This document shows, piece after piece, positions 17,704-26,024 of a stretch of DNA of 64,000 nucleotides. The notes beneath the pieces are model-generated. The model ran no database searches. It was not told where the DNA came from and saw only the letters and a program-made list of their open reading frames with translations. Where the stretch lies: assembly GCF_001512305.1 (NCBI RefSeq), contig NZ_LNUT01000005.1, positions 251,090-315,089 on the forward strand, read 5' to 3'. This DNA comes from Arthrobacter sp. EPSL27 (GTDB taxonomy: Bacteria > Actinomycetota > Actinomycetes > Actinomycetales > Micrococcaceae). The translations under genes and the position numbers were made by a program. Positions within the stretch are counted from its first letter, which is position 1; each line of letters opens with the position of its first letter.

Positions 17704-18987
17704 TCAGGCTGCGGACTCCCGGCCCTCCTCGACGCCCTGGTGCAGCCTGTCCGAATCGCTGCCCAGCGTGTCCGAATCACTGCCGGACTGCAGTTCCGGG
17801 GCGGCCAGGGAACGCGGCGTCGCCTCGACGGCCGCGGGGGTGGCCAGCCCGGTTGCGTCCAGGGCGTTGAGCTTGCGCGCGGTGGGCAGGATCCGGGCCT
17901 CCAGCGTGCCCACCATGGAGTTGTAGCGGTCAACGGACGTCTTGAGTGACGAGCCAAGCTTGGTGACGTTTTCGCCGAGCGTGCCCATCCGCTCGTACAG
18001 CTGGCGGGCCAGTTCGAAGAGCTCCCGCGCGCTGTCCGTCAGTACGTCCTGGCGCCAGGTGAAGGCGACGGACTTGAGGACGGCCAGCAGGGTTGACGGG
18101 GAGGCCAGCACCACGTTCCTGGACAGGGCGTGGTCCAGCAGCGCAGGGTCCGCGGACAGGGCGGCCGCCAGGATCGATTCGGCCGGCAGGAAGCAGACCA
18201 CAAGCTCCGGCGAGTTGCCCGGGATGTCCCAGTACTTCTTGCTGCTCAGCGCGTCCACGTGCGCTTTCAGGGCCTTGGCATGCGCCGCCAGATGGGCCTG
18301 CTGCCCGCCCAGCGGTGCAGCCTGCTGGCGCCCGCCCGCGGACACCCCAAGCTCCTGCGCCGCCAGATACGAAGTCAGCGGCACCTTCGCGTCGACCACC
18401 AACTGCTTGCCGCCCGGGAGCTGGACCACCAGGTCGGGCCGGACGGTGGTGTCCGCCGAGGCGCCGGGTCCGCTGTGGACCTGTTCGTGGAAATCGACGT
18501 GGCGCAGCATCCCTGCAGCCTCCACCACGCGGCGCAGCTGGACTTCGCCCCACTGCCCGCGGGCGCTGTTGGAGCGCAGCGCGGACTCCAGAGCGTGGGT
18601 CGAGCGCAGCAGCTGTTCGTCGGACAGCCGGGCTTCCTGCAGCTGCTGGGCGAGCTGCCCGTACTGTTCCAGCCGGTCGCGTTCCAGCAGGGACACCTGC
18701 TGCTGCACAGCGGTGAGCTTCTCCGCCACGGGTGCCAAGGCCCGCAGCACACTGCCGTCCTGGTTCCGGGATTCGCCGAGCTCGCGGTTCTGGGCGGCCA
18801 GCAGCCGCCTCTCGGCGTCGGCCGCGGCGTACTGCGCGCTGACCTCGGACAGCCGGGCTGACACGGCGTCGAAGTCCTGTTCCACAGCGTGGGTGCGGCG
18901 GCGGAGCATCACGTACACGGCGGCCGCACCGGCAACGGCACCGATTAACAGCATAAGAAGGGCAAGAATGAATCCGAAAGCGTCCAT
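17704..18987 (-). CDS. rmuC: DNA recombination protein RmuC
   Basis: 427 aa. One N-terminal membrane helix (residues ~3-25), a coiled coil to about residue 120, then the RmuC nuclease-like domain with NSARGQWGEVQLRRVVEAAG, VVDAKVPLTSY and FLPAESILAAAL. The family limits inversions at inverted repeats in E. coli and has a PD-(D/E)XK-like core. ATG 18987 is chosen: CAGAGT ends 6 nt upstream, consistent with leaderless initiation. The tail has a short repeat GSDSDTLGSDSD. Confidence 0.92.
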   Translation of the reverse strand: MDAFGFILALLMLLIGAVAGAAAVYVMLRRRTHAVEQDFDAVSARLSEVSAQYAAADAERRLLAAQNRELGESRNQDGSVLRALAPVAEKLTAVQQQVSLLERDRLEQYGQLAQQLQEARLSDEQLLRSTHALESALRSNSARGQWGEVQLRRVVEAAGMLRHVDFHEQVHSGPGASADTTVRPDLVVQLPGGKQLVVDAKVPLTSYLAAQELGVSAGGRQQAAPLGGQQAHLAAHAKALKAHVDALSSKKYWDIPGNSPELVVCFLPAESILAAALSADPALLDHALSRNVVLASPSTLLAVLKSVAFTWRQDVLTDSARELFELARQLYERMGTLGENVTKLGSSLKTSVDRYNSMVGTLEARILPTARKLNALDATGLATPAAVEATPRSLAAPELQSGSDSDTLGSDSDRLHQGVEEGRESAA

Positions 18988-19116
18988 GGATTCACTCTGG
19001 CACGCACCTCCGACAGTTTCGGGCCGACGCACTGCCCGCGTCCTTCCGGCGTCCTACTTGACTAGTTCCGGCGGGCGTTCCAGGGGCCCGGGCGGCAGCG
19101 GGTAGAATTAATGCTC

Positions 19117-20202
19117 GTGGCTCTAACTATTGGCATCGTCGGACTGCCCAACGTCGGCAAATCAACCCTTTTCAACGCACTGACCCGCAACCAGGTGCTC
19201 GCAGCGAACTACCCGTTCGCCACGATCGAACCCAACGTTGGCGTGGTCAACCTGCCGGACCCGCGGCTCGCCAAGCTGGCCGCCGTCTTCGGCTCCCAGC
19301 GCCTGCTGCCCGCCCCGGTGTCCTTCGTGGACATCGCTGGAATCGTCAAGGGCGCCTCGGAGGGCGAAGGGCTGGGCAACAAGTTCCTCGCCAACATCCG
19401 CGAGGCACAGGCCATCGCCCAGGTCATCCGCGTGTTCGATGACCCCGACGTGATCCACGTCGACGGCAAGGTGGATCCCCGCTCGGACATGGAGATCATC
19501 AACACCGAGCTGATCCTGGCCGATCTCCAGACGATCGAAAACGCCATTCCCCGGATCGAAAAAGAAGTCAAGATCAAGAAGCGGGAAGCGGCCGAGCTGG
19601 CTGCCATCAAAGCGGCCCAGGTTGTCCTGGAACGCGGCGACACCATCTTCTCCTCGATCAAGAGCGACAAGCTGGAGATGGAGCACCTCAAGGAGCTGGG
19701 CCTCCTGACGGCCAAACCGGTCATCTACGTCTTCAACGCGGACGAGGGCATCCTCAGCAACCCCGAGAAGCAGGAGGAGCTGCGGGCCATGGTGGCCCCC
19801 GCGGACGCCGTCTTCCTCGATGCCAAGCTCGAATCCGACCTCGTGGAACTCGACGAGGAAGAAGCCCGCGAGATGCTGGAAATGAACGGTCAGTCCGAGT
19901 CCGGGCTGGACCAGTTGGCACGCGTCGGCTTCCACACCCTGGGGCTCCAGACCTACCTGACGGCAGGACCCAAGGAAACCCGCGCCTGGACCATCCATCA
20001 GGGCGACACCGCACCGCAGGCCGCCGGCGTGATCCACTCCGATTTCCAGCGCGGCTTCATCAAGGCCGAAGTTGTCTCCTTCGACGACCTCATCGAGGCC
20101 GGATCCATGGCGGAAGCCAAGTCCCGCGGCAAGGTCCGGATCGAGGGCAAGGAATACGTGATGGCCGACGGCGACGTGGTGGAGTTCCGCTTCAACGTCT
20201 AG
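19117..20202 (+). CDS. ychF: redox-regulated ATPase YchF
   Basis: 361 aa Obg-family P-loop protein that prefers ATP. G1 GLPNVGKSTLFNAL, switch II FVDIAGIVKGASEGEGLGN, the NADE specificity block (VFNADEG) and a coiled-coil insert are followed by a C-terminal TGS domain (TAGPKETRAWTIHQGDTAPQ). GTG 19117 gives the canonical MALTIGIVGLP start and has TAGAAT (19103-19108) 8 nt upstream; the ATG at 19111 would be only 2 nt from that box. A strong terminator follows. Confidence 0.95.
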   Translation: MALTIGIVGLPNVGKSTLFNALTRNQVLAANYPFATIEPNVGVVNLPDPRLAKLAAVFGSQRLLPAPVSFVDIAGIVKGASEGEGLGNKFLANIREAQAIAQVIRVFDDPDVIHVDGKVDPRSDMEIINTELILADLQTIENAIPRIEKEVKIKKREAAELAAIKAAQVVLERGDTIFSSIKSDKLEMEHLKELGLLTAKPVIYVFNADEGILSNPEKQEELRAMVAPADAVFLDAKLESDLVELDEEEAREMLEMNGQSESGLDQLARVGFHTLGLQTYLTAGPKETRAWTIHQGDTAPQAAGVIHSDFQRGFIKAEVVSFDDLIEAGSMAEAKSRGKVRIEGKEYVMADGDVVEFRFNV

Positions 20203-20219
20203 GTTCTGCACTCATCCTG

Positions 20220-20261
20220 TAAGACGCCGCCCGGTACATTCGAGTGCCGGGCGGCGTCTTA
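20220..20261 (+). terminator. intrinsic terminator of ychF
   Basis: Perfect 15-bp arms TAAGACGCCGCCCGG (20220-20234) and CCGGGCGGCGTCTTA (20247-20261) with a 12-nt loop, 17 bp after the stop codon. Confidence 0.85.
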
Positions 20262-20317
20262 TCCACATACAGCAAAATTCTGGCCTTCGCGGCATGTGGC
20301 CCGCTCAGAATCGTCGC

Positions 20318-20842
20318 ATGGGAATCAGATACTACGCATACGCCTTTGACAGTGACCAAACCGGGAAGGCACTCGCTGACCCACTCACCGTGATCGGCTC
20401 CGACCCTTTGGCGGACGCGTGGGGCCTCGAACCTGGCTTCACGGAGGGCGTCACAGACTTCCGGCAATCCCTGCCGGAGCGGGACCTCCTCTACCTCGAC
20501 AAGGCATGGCCGTACCTGCAGCGGCTCACTGCTCCGCGGGCTTCCGAGACAGCAGCCAGACCGGCCTACCGAATGTTCGAAGGGCAGGTGACCTTCGCCG
20601 ACGATGGGTGCACATGGCGCCCGTGGGTGCGAGCACTCCCGCCTCACGACGTCGCTTTGATCGCCCGGGACCTTGAGACGGTCAACGACAACGAAATCAA
20701 AGCCGGCCTGAGCGGTAGCTACCCGTTTGGTCAGGTGCCGGAGTCCGAGGTGGCCTATGCCACCGCTTACCTCAACAAAGCCAAAGGCTTTGTCCACGCG
20801 GTGGCCTCAGACGGGCGGGGATTCGCCTACATGATCGGTTGA
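20318..20842 (+). CDS. hypothetical protein, DUF1877/YfbM-like in appearance
   Basis: 174-aa soluble protein. Opening MGIRYYAYAFD and the pattern of a DxAW/YLDKAWPYLQ block recall the small uncharacterised YfbM-like proteins of actinobacteria, but the assignment is weak. No catalytic motif. Start at 20318 because CAGAAT (20306-20311) ends 6 nt before it, resembling the leaderless promoters nearby. Monocistronic, between the ychF terminator and a convergent hydrolase. Confidence 0.65.
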   Translation: MGIRYYAYAFDSDQTGKALADPLTVIGSDPLADAWGLEPGFTEGVTDFRQSLPERDLLYLDKAWPYLQRLTAPRASETAARPAYRMFEGQVTFADDGCTWRPWVRALPPHDVALIARDLETVNDNEIKAGLSGSYPFGQVPESEVAYATAYLNKAKGFVHAVASDGRGFAYMIG

Positions 20843-20888
20843 CGGTGGAGTGCCGCATCAACGCACGGCACTGGAGATCCGTGCTGTG

Positions 20889-21614
20889 TCAGCTGTCTGA
20901 GGATTCCGCTGCAAGTATGTGAGCGAGGTCGGCCGGGCGGCTCCACATGGGCCAGTGGCCCGTCGGAAGGTCGACCCATTGAACGCTCTTGAGATGGGCA
21001 ACCTCGGCGAACATGGGGTGACCGGCCTTGACCAGTTCCAGTATTTGCGAGCTCGGCAGTGAGCAGCACACGAAGGTGGTGGGTACGTTGAAGCGTGCGT
21101 CATTTGCCAGTTGCACTCTCTGACGAAGGACAGGTCCGGGCTCGGGTACGGCGCGTTCACGGAACCGCGCAAGTACTTCGGTGCTCAGGCCCTCGATGCT
21201 GGCCTGCTCGCCGAGCATCTCGAAGGGTGGCGGGGGGAGGCTGTCCGTATCCTCCGGGAAATCGGGGGCAAAGGCGACGCCGGGCGCTGCCGGGCCGCTG
21301 TCGACCCAAATCACGCGGCTGAACAGCTCGGGGTGCCGGTCGAGGACGAGGCTCACCGGAGCGTTGGCTCCACTGTGCGCCACAATGACGACTGGTCCGG
21401 AGCTTCCAGCGGCGGCCTGTTCGATTGCCGCTGCCTGCTCGTCCAGCGTCCTGGCCACCCGGCCGGTGTCTGTTACGTCGAGGCCGGGCAGAGTCAGCGG
21501 GACGGCCCCGTGGCCCAAGGATGTCAGGTGTTCCACGACCTCGTCCCATGCCCACGCTCCCAGCCAGTGCCCGGGGATCAGAAGGATTGTCGGATTGCTT
21601 GTCTCTGTTGTCAT
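20889..21614 (-). CDS. alpha/beta hydrolase
   Basis: 241 aa. LLIPGHWLGAWAWDEV is the oxyanion-region opening, VIVAHSGANAP holds the nucleophile serine (~residue 82) in an H-S-G variant of GxSxG, and PTGHWPMWSRP has the catalytic histidine near residue 220. Cytosolic, no signal peptide; substrate unknown. GAGGAT ends 6 nt before the ATG, again a leaderless-type layout. Divergent from a WYL-domain regulator, which probably controls it. Confidence 0.85.
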   Translation of the reverse strand: MTTETSNPTILLIPGHWLGAWAWDEVVEHLTSLGHGAVPLTLPGLDVTDTGRVARTLDEQAAAIEQAAAGSSGPVVIVAHSGANAPVSLVLDRHPELFSRVIWVDSGPAAPGVAFAPDFPEDTDSLPPPPFEMLGEQASIEGLSTEVLARFRERAVPEPGPVLRQRVQLANDARFNVPTTFVCCSLPSSQILELVKAGHPMFAEVAHLKSVQWVDLPTGHWPMWSRPADLAHILAAESSDS

Positions 21615-21698
21615 GCCACCATCCTCGCCCGCCGCCCGGACAACTGTGTGGCACTATTTATGGCACGGATCAAGCATGGATCAGTGACGGGCGGAGAA

Positions 21699-22412
21699 AT
21701 GAAGCGAGTGGAGCGGCTCCACGCATTGTCGGAGATGCTGCGGCGCAGCGCGGCCCGTGGATGCACCGCAGACCGGCTGGCCAACGAGTTCGGCGTGTCT
21801 GTGCGGACAATCAAGCGGGACATCGATGCGCTGGAGAACAGCGGCGCTCCGATCTGGTCCCGTCCGGGACCCCGCGGCGGCTACGGCCTGGCTACCCAGG
21901 CGGACCTCCCGCCTGTGCGGTTGACCCCCGCTCAAGCAGTGGCTCTTCTCGCGGCGGTCTCGGCTGCACCTGATGCGCCGTACGCCGATCTCGCCTCGGT
22001 CGCCGTCGGCAAGATCGTGGACGTGCTGGATCCGCCTACCCGGGCAAAGGTCGACGAACTGGCACGCCGCATCTGGGTCAACACGGATCAGCCTGGAGCG
22101 CGGGCCGTCAGATCGGCCCTTGAGGAAGCGATGTCTGAGCAGCGGGTGGTGCGCATCCGCTACGCCGCCCAGGACGGCAGTACCACCACCCGGGACGTCG
22201 AACCGGTGATCTTCGCTTCAACAAACGGCCACTGGCATCTGATTGGCTGGTGCCGGCTCCGCGACGAAATGCGCTGGTTCCGGGTGGGCCGCATCGAGCA
22301 CGCCACCGTGACCAGGACGCCCTGCGGCACCCACAGCGTGGAAGAGATCGGCATCCCGCCGGCCACCTCCAGGTCGGTACACCGCGACCCTGCCCGGGCG
22401 GGTCAGCCGTGA
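21699..22412 (+). CDS. YafY-type WYL-domain transcriptional regulator
   Basis: 237 aa. An HTH_11-type winged helix (residues ~1-60) with LANEFGVSVRTIKRDIDALE is followed by a linker and a WYL domain (about 140-225) containing VVRIRYAAQDG and GHWHLIGWCRLRDEMRWFRV. WYL domains sense ligands or nucleic acids. Start uncertain: ATG 21699 gives the usual family N-terminus, though ATG 21660 is also in frame. Shares a short divergent promoter region with the alpha/beta hydrolase. The next gene begins 19 bp after its stop. Confidence 0.83.
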   Translation: MKRVERLHALSEMLRRSAARGCTADRLANEFGVSVRTIKRDIDALENSGAPIWSRPGPRGGYGLATQADLPPVRLTPAQAVALLAAVSAAPDAPYADLASVAVGKIVDVLDPPTRAKVDELARRIWVNTDQPGARAVRSALEEAMSEQRVVRIRYAAQDGSTTTRDVEPVIFASTNGHWHLIGWCRLRDEMRWFRVGRIEHATVTRTPCGTHSVEEIGIPPATSRSVHRDPARAGQP

Positions 22413-22431
22413 CGTGACTTAGGATCTACCC

Positions 22432-23085
22432 ATGACGATGCTTCAGGATGCGGTTGTTCTGGTGGTCGGCGCCAGCGGCGGACTCGGTTCGCGCATCGCC
22501 ACCCAGCTGGAGACTAAGGGCGCCGTCGTTGCCCGGTCGTCAAAGTCTGCCGGACACGATCTCCGCACTCCCGCTGTAATCCGGGAGGTGCTGGCTGACG
22601 CCACTGCGAGGTACGGGCGCCTCGACGGGCTGGTGGTTGCTTCCGGCGTCGTCGCCTTCGGTGCCGTCTCGGACCTGGAACCCGCCACGGTGGACGAACT
22701 CTTCGCCGTGAACACGACCAGTGCGATCCAGCTCATTGCCCAAAGCCAGCCCTACCTCGCGGCCTCGGCCCGTGAAGGCCGGGAGCCGTTCGTGGTCACA
22801 CTGAGCGGCGTCGTCGCTGAGACACCCGTCGCCGGCCTGGCCGCATACTCCGGGTCGAAAGCCGGGCTCGCGGCGTTCGTTGCCGCAGCGGCGCGCGAGT
22901 ACCGGCGCGCCGGCATCCGGATCATGGACGCCCGGCCGGGCCACACGGGCACCGCCCTGTCCGAGCACCCGATCGCCGGGGCAGCGCCGCGATTCGGCGC
23001 GGCGCTGGACCCGGACGCGGTTGCAGCGCGGATTGTCACCGCAATCGTCGACGGCGAGAAGGACCTGCCCAGCAGCGCCTTCTAG
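22432..23085 (+). CDS. SDR family oxidoreductase
   Basis: 217-aa short-chain dehydrogenase. VVGASGGLGSRIA is the TGxxxGxG cofactor loop variant, the catalytic serine is in VVTLSGVVAETP, and YSGSKAG is the YxxxK motif. LVVASGVV replaces the usual NNAG block. At 217 residues it is shorter than most classical SDRs. ATG 22432 has TAGGAT (22420-22425) exactly 6 nt upstream: leaderless. Substrate unknown. Confidence 0.86.
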   Translation: MTMLQDAVVLVVGASGGLGSRIATQLETKGAVVARSSKSAGHDLRTPAVIREVLADATARYGRLDGLVVASGVVAFGAVSDLEPATVDELFAVNTTSAIQLIAQSQPYLAASAREGREPFVVTLSGVVAETPVAGLAAYSGSKAGLAAFVAAAAREYRRAGIRIMDARPGHTGTALSEHPIAGAAPRFGAALDPDAVAARIVTAIVDGEKDLPSSAF

Positions 23086-23136
23086 GCCTGGCCGGGCGGT
23101 GGTCCACGTGACCGTCCACTTGGCAGGGTCCCGGTA

Positions 23137-23691
23137 TCAGGCCTCGGGGAGTGTGCAGGTGTGTCCGTCGGCGTCGACGGGGTATCCGCAGAGAGGGCAC
23201 GTCGGACGCCCGGCGCCCACAATCTCGCGGGTGCGCTTGGCGAAGGCGCGGGCAGTGCCGACCGGCATCCGCACCAGCAGCATTTCGGACGCGTCCGCGC
23301 CGCCTTCTTCGACGGATTCGTCGACGTCGTCATCATCGGCATCGGTGATGGGGTAGGCCTCGATGAGAACCTGGGCCGTGGTTGGGTCCCAGCCCAAGCT
23401 CATGGAGCCGGCGCGGAACTGCTCCTGGACCGCCTCCAGATCGTCATTGTCGACGAGTTCAATGGGAGTGCCCGCGGGAACGCTGTAGGGATTGCCCTCG
23501 ACAGTGCTGAGCTGGTCGAGGATTTCATCGATCTTCTCCGCGAGCAGAGCCGCCTGCTGCTTCTCCAGGGTGACACTGACAATCTGCGCCCCGGCGCGGA
23601 CCTGGAGGTAGAAGGTGCGCGCCCCTGGCACTCCGACGGTGCCAACGACGACCCGATCCGGCCAGGCAAACTCGTGAACACGTGTAGGCAT
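23137..23691 (-). CDS. DUF3090 family protein
   Basis: 184 aa. The opening VHEFAWPDRVVVGTVGVPG and the LQVRAGAQIVSVTLEKQQ block match DUF3090, a family confined to Actinobacteria and usually close to cofactor or mycothiol genes. The C-terminus ends in a treble-clef-like CPLCGYPVDADGHTC that could bind zinc. An acidic run DADDDDVDESVEEGG sits at ~118-132. TAGAAT (minus strand 23703-23698) ends 6 nt before ATG 23691: leaderless. Function not established. Confidence 0.9.
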   Translation of the reverse strand: MPTRVHEFAWPDRVVVGTVGVPGARTFYLQVRAGAQIVSVTLEKQQAALLAEKIDEILDQLSTVEGNPYSVPAGTPIELVDNDDLEAVQEQFRAGSMSLGWDPTTAQVLIEAYPITDADDDDVDESVEEGGADASEMLLVRMPVGTARAFAKRTREIVGAGRPTCPLCGYPVDADGHTCTLPEA

Positions 23692-23703
23692 GTAAGCATT
23701 CTA

Positions 23704-24062
23704 GGCAGTTCGGGTGCCGGCCGCGCGTCAACGCCTGACGGTTTGATGCATTCATCAAGTAATGCGGGATTAACTCGGGAATCCCCGACTGCAAAATCGG
23801 GGCTTTTCCGGCGGCCGGGGACATTAGCGCGGACCGTCCCCAAGGTCAATAGGCCGTGCTGAATTCGAGCCTCGAATCCTGTCCCAATGTTGCAGCTCTG
23901 TAACGAACTTTACAGGTGGTCAACTTTCATCGCCCGGCACTCATTTTGGGGTTTACGCTACATGCCATGTGAGACGGGCCACACTGCCGCTGGGGGAGTG
24001 TGGACGTCTGCCCGGTGCCTACGGCCTCGGTCTCAACCACACCACAGAAACAAGGAGGCGGA
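23704..24062 (+). promoter_or_regulatory. upstream region of the first oligopeptide ABC operon
   Basis: 359 bp without a gene. It holds a short palindrome TTGATGCATTCATCAA (23743-23758), a small terminator-like hairpin CCCCGA/TCGGGG followed by CTTTT (23783-23807), and a likely -10 box TACGCT (23954-23959), about 100 nt before the lipoprotein start. The Shine-Dalgarno AAGGAGG is at 24052-24058. The hairpin may insulate the operon from upstream transcription. Confidence 0.5.
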
Positions 24063-25844
24063 ATGCGCTTCGGTCGTATTTCGAAAGCAGTGGGTGTGGC
24101 AGCAGCAGCTGCCCTCGCCCTCAGCGCCTGCGCCGGCAACAGTGGCGGGACAACCCCCACCACCGCAGCGGCAGCAAGCAAAGCAGGCGGATCTGCAACA
24201 GTCGTAGAGGTGAACGCATTCAACACGTTCAACCCCAACACGGCGGACGGCAACACCGACATCAACTCGAAGGTCAGCTACGCCACCCACTCGGGGTTCT
24301 TCTACATCGATAATAAACTGAACGTTGTCCGCAACGAGAAGTTCGGCAAGATGGAAAAGGTCTCGGATGACCCGCTGACGGTGAAGTACACCATCAACGA
24401 AGGCGTGAAGTGGTCCGACGGCACCCCCGTTACCGCAGCCGACCTCGTGTTGCAGTGGGCCGCCTTCTCCGGCTACTACGACGATGCCGATTCCGAGGCC
24501 AAGACCGGAACGTCCTACTTCTCCTACGCCGGCGACCCCACGGGCATTGCCCTGACGGACTTCCCGGAGCTCGGCGAAGACGGCCGCTCCATGACCCTGA
24601 AGTACTCGAAGCCGTTTGCCGACTGGGAGATCGCCATCGGCGGCCCCGGCATCGACATCCCGGCGCACGTCCTGGCCAAGAAGGCCGGACTGGCGGACGC
24701 CAAAGCATTCGTTGACATGCTGAAGGGCATGCCCCGCGGTGACGCGAAGGCACCGCAGCCGGCCAACGCGCAGCTGCAGACCATGGCGGAGATGTGGAAC
24801 ACCGGCTTCGATTCCAAGACCCTGCCGGCCGACCCGAGCCTCTACCTCTCCAACGGCCCGTACATCGTCAAGGACGTCAACCAGGACCAGTCCCTGACCA
24901 TGGTCAAGAACAAGGACTACAACTGGGGCCCGGAAGCCAACCTGGACGAAATCACCGTCCGCTACATCGGTTCCGCTCCCGCCCAGGTTCAGGCGCTCAA
25001 GAACGGCGAAGCCGACATCATCGCACCGCAGGCCTCGGCCGACACGGTGGAGCAGCTGAAGGCGCTTGAGAGCCAGGGCGTCACGGTCGAGGTCGGCAAC
25101 CAGCTGTCCTACGACCACATCGACCTCAACTACAGCGGCGTTTTCGCTGAGAAGAGCGTCCGCGAAGCGTTCATGAAGAGCGTCCCGCGCAAGGACATCG
25201 TCGACAAGATCGTCAAGAAGCTCGACCCGGAGGCCAAGCCGCTGGACTCGCAGCTGTTCGTTCCGGACCAGGCCCTGTACACCGAGTCCGTCAAGGACAA
25301 CGGTTCCTCGGCCTACCAGGACGTGGACATCGAAGGTGCAAAGTCGCTCCTCAACGGTGCCACCCCTGAAGTCCGCATCATGTACAACAAGGACAACCCC
25401 AACCGCGCGGACATGTTCGCTCTGATCAGCGAGTCCGCCTCCAAGGCAGGCTTCAAGATCGTCGACGGCGGTCTCGGCAAGTCCGACTGGGGCAAGGCCC
25501 TCGGTGACGGCTCCTACGACGCCACCATCTTCGGCTGGATCAACTCGGGCGTCGGCGTCTCCGGCGTTCCGCAGATCTTCAAGTCGGGCAACGACTCCAA
25601 CTTCAACGGATTCAGCGACCCGGAAGCCGACAAGCTGATGGACGAGCTCATTGTCACCACCGACAAGGGCAAGCAGGATGAGCTGATCAAGCAGATCGAC
25701 CAGAAGATCTGGGCTTCCGCCTACGGCCTGCCGCTGTTCCAGGCAGTTGGTGTGGACGCGTACAGCGACCGCATCACCGGCGTGAAGTACATGCCGAACC
25801 AGACCGGTGTCTGGTGGAACTTCTGGGAGTGGGCGCAGAAGTAG
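24063..25844 (+). CDS. oligopeptide ABC transporter substrate-binding lipoprotein (system 1)
   Basis: 593 aa, SBP family 5 (DppA/OppA). Signal MRFGRISKAVG plus hydrophobic core ends in the lipobox LSACAG near residue 20. YTINEGVKWSDGTPVTAADL is the family signature (~residue 105). The C-terminal blocks (GVWWNFWEWAQK) are typical of actinobacterial peptide binders. Binds peptides outside the membrane. The codon set is strongly biased (almost only C/G-ending), suggesting high expression. Followed by an intrinsic terminator before the permease genes. Confidence 0.92.
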   Translation: MRFGRISKAVGVAAAAALALSACAGNSGGTTPTTAAAASKAGGSATVVEVNAFNTFNPNTADGNTDINSKVSYATHSGFFYIDNKLNVVRNEKFGKMEKVSDDPLTVKYTINEGVKWSDGTPVTAADLVLQWAAFSGYYDDADSEAKTGTSYFSYAGDPTGIALTDFPELGEDGRSMTLKYSKPFADWEIAIGGPGIDIPAHVLAKKAGLADAKAFVDMLKGMPRGDAKAPQPANAQLQTMAEMWNTGFDSKTLPADPSLYLSNGPYIVKDVNQDQSLTMVKNKDYNWGPEANLDEITVRYIGSAPAQVQALKNGEADIIAPQASADTVEQLKALESQGVTVEVGNQLSYDHIDLNYSGVFAEKSVREAFMKSVPRKDIVDKIVKKLDPEAKPLDSQLFVPDQALYTESVKDNGSSAYQDVDIEGAKSLLNGATPEVRIMYNKDNPNRADMFALISESASKAGFKIVDGGLGKSDWGKALGDGSYDATIFGWINSGVGVSGVPQIFKSGNDSNFNGFSDPEADKLMDELIVTTDKGKQDELIKQIDQKIWASAYGLPLFQAVGVDAYSDRITGVKYMPNQTGVWWNFWEWAQK

Positions 25845-25873
25845 CCGACCACAGCAAGTGACATTTGCTAGCT

Positions 25874-25912
25874 AAAGGCGTCGGGACCGGGCACGTTGGT
25901 CCCGACGCCTTT
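25874..25912 (+). terminator. intra-operon terminator between lipoprotein and permease genes
   Basis: AAAGGCGTCGGGACC (25874-25888) and GGTCCCGACGCCTTT (25898-25912) are perfect 15-bp complements around a 9-nt loop, ending in CTTTCT. It lies 29 bp past the lipoprotein stop and 112 bp before the permease ATG. Confidence 0.8.
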
Positions 25913-26024
25913 CTAGCTACAACCCCCGAAGGTGGCGGGCCCCGCCACACCATTGCGGGACAACGGCCAAACTCTGCGACCGGCCCGGGCAATCCCCGGG
26001 CACGAATACCGAGGTTCTATTCCC

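Noticed and set aside
23783-23807. tRNA-Cys remnant, because the loop reads CTGCAAAA
   Set aside because: The loop has eight bases and no acceptor, D or T arms surround it; it is better read as a small terminator-like hairpin.
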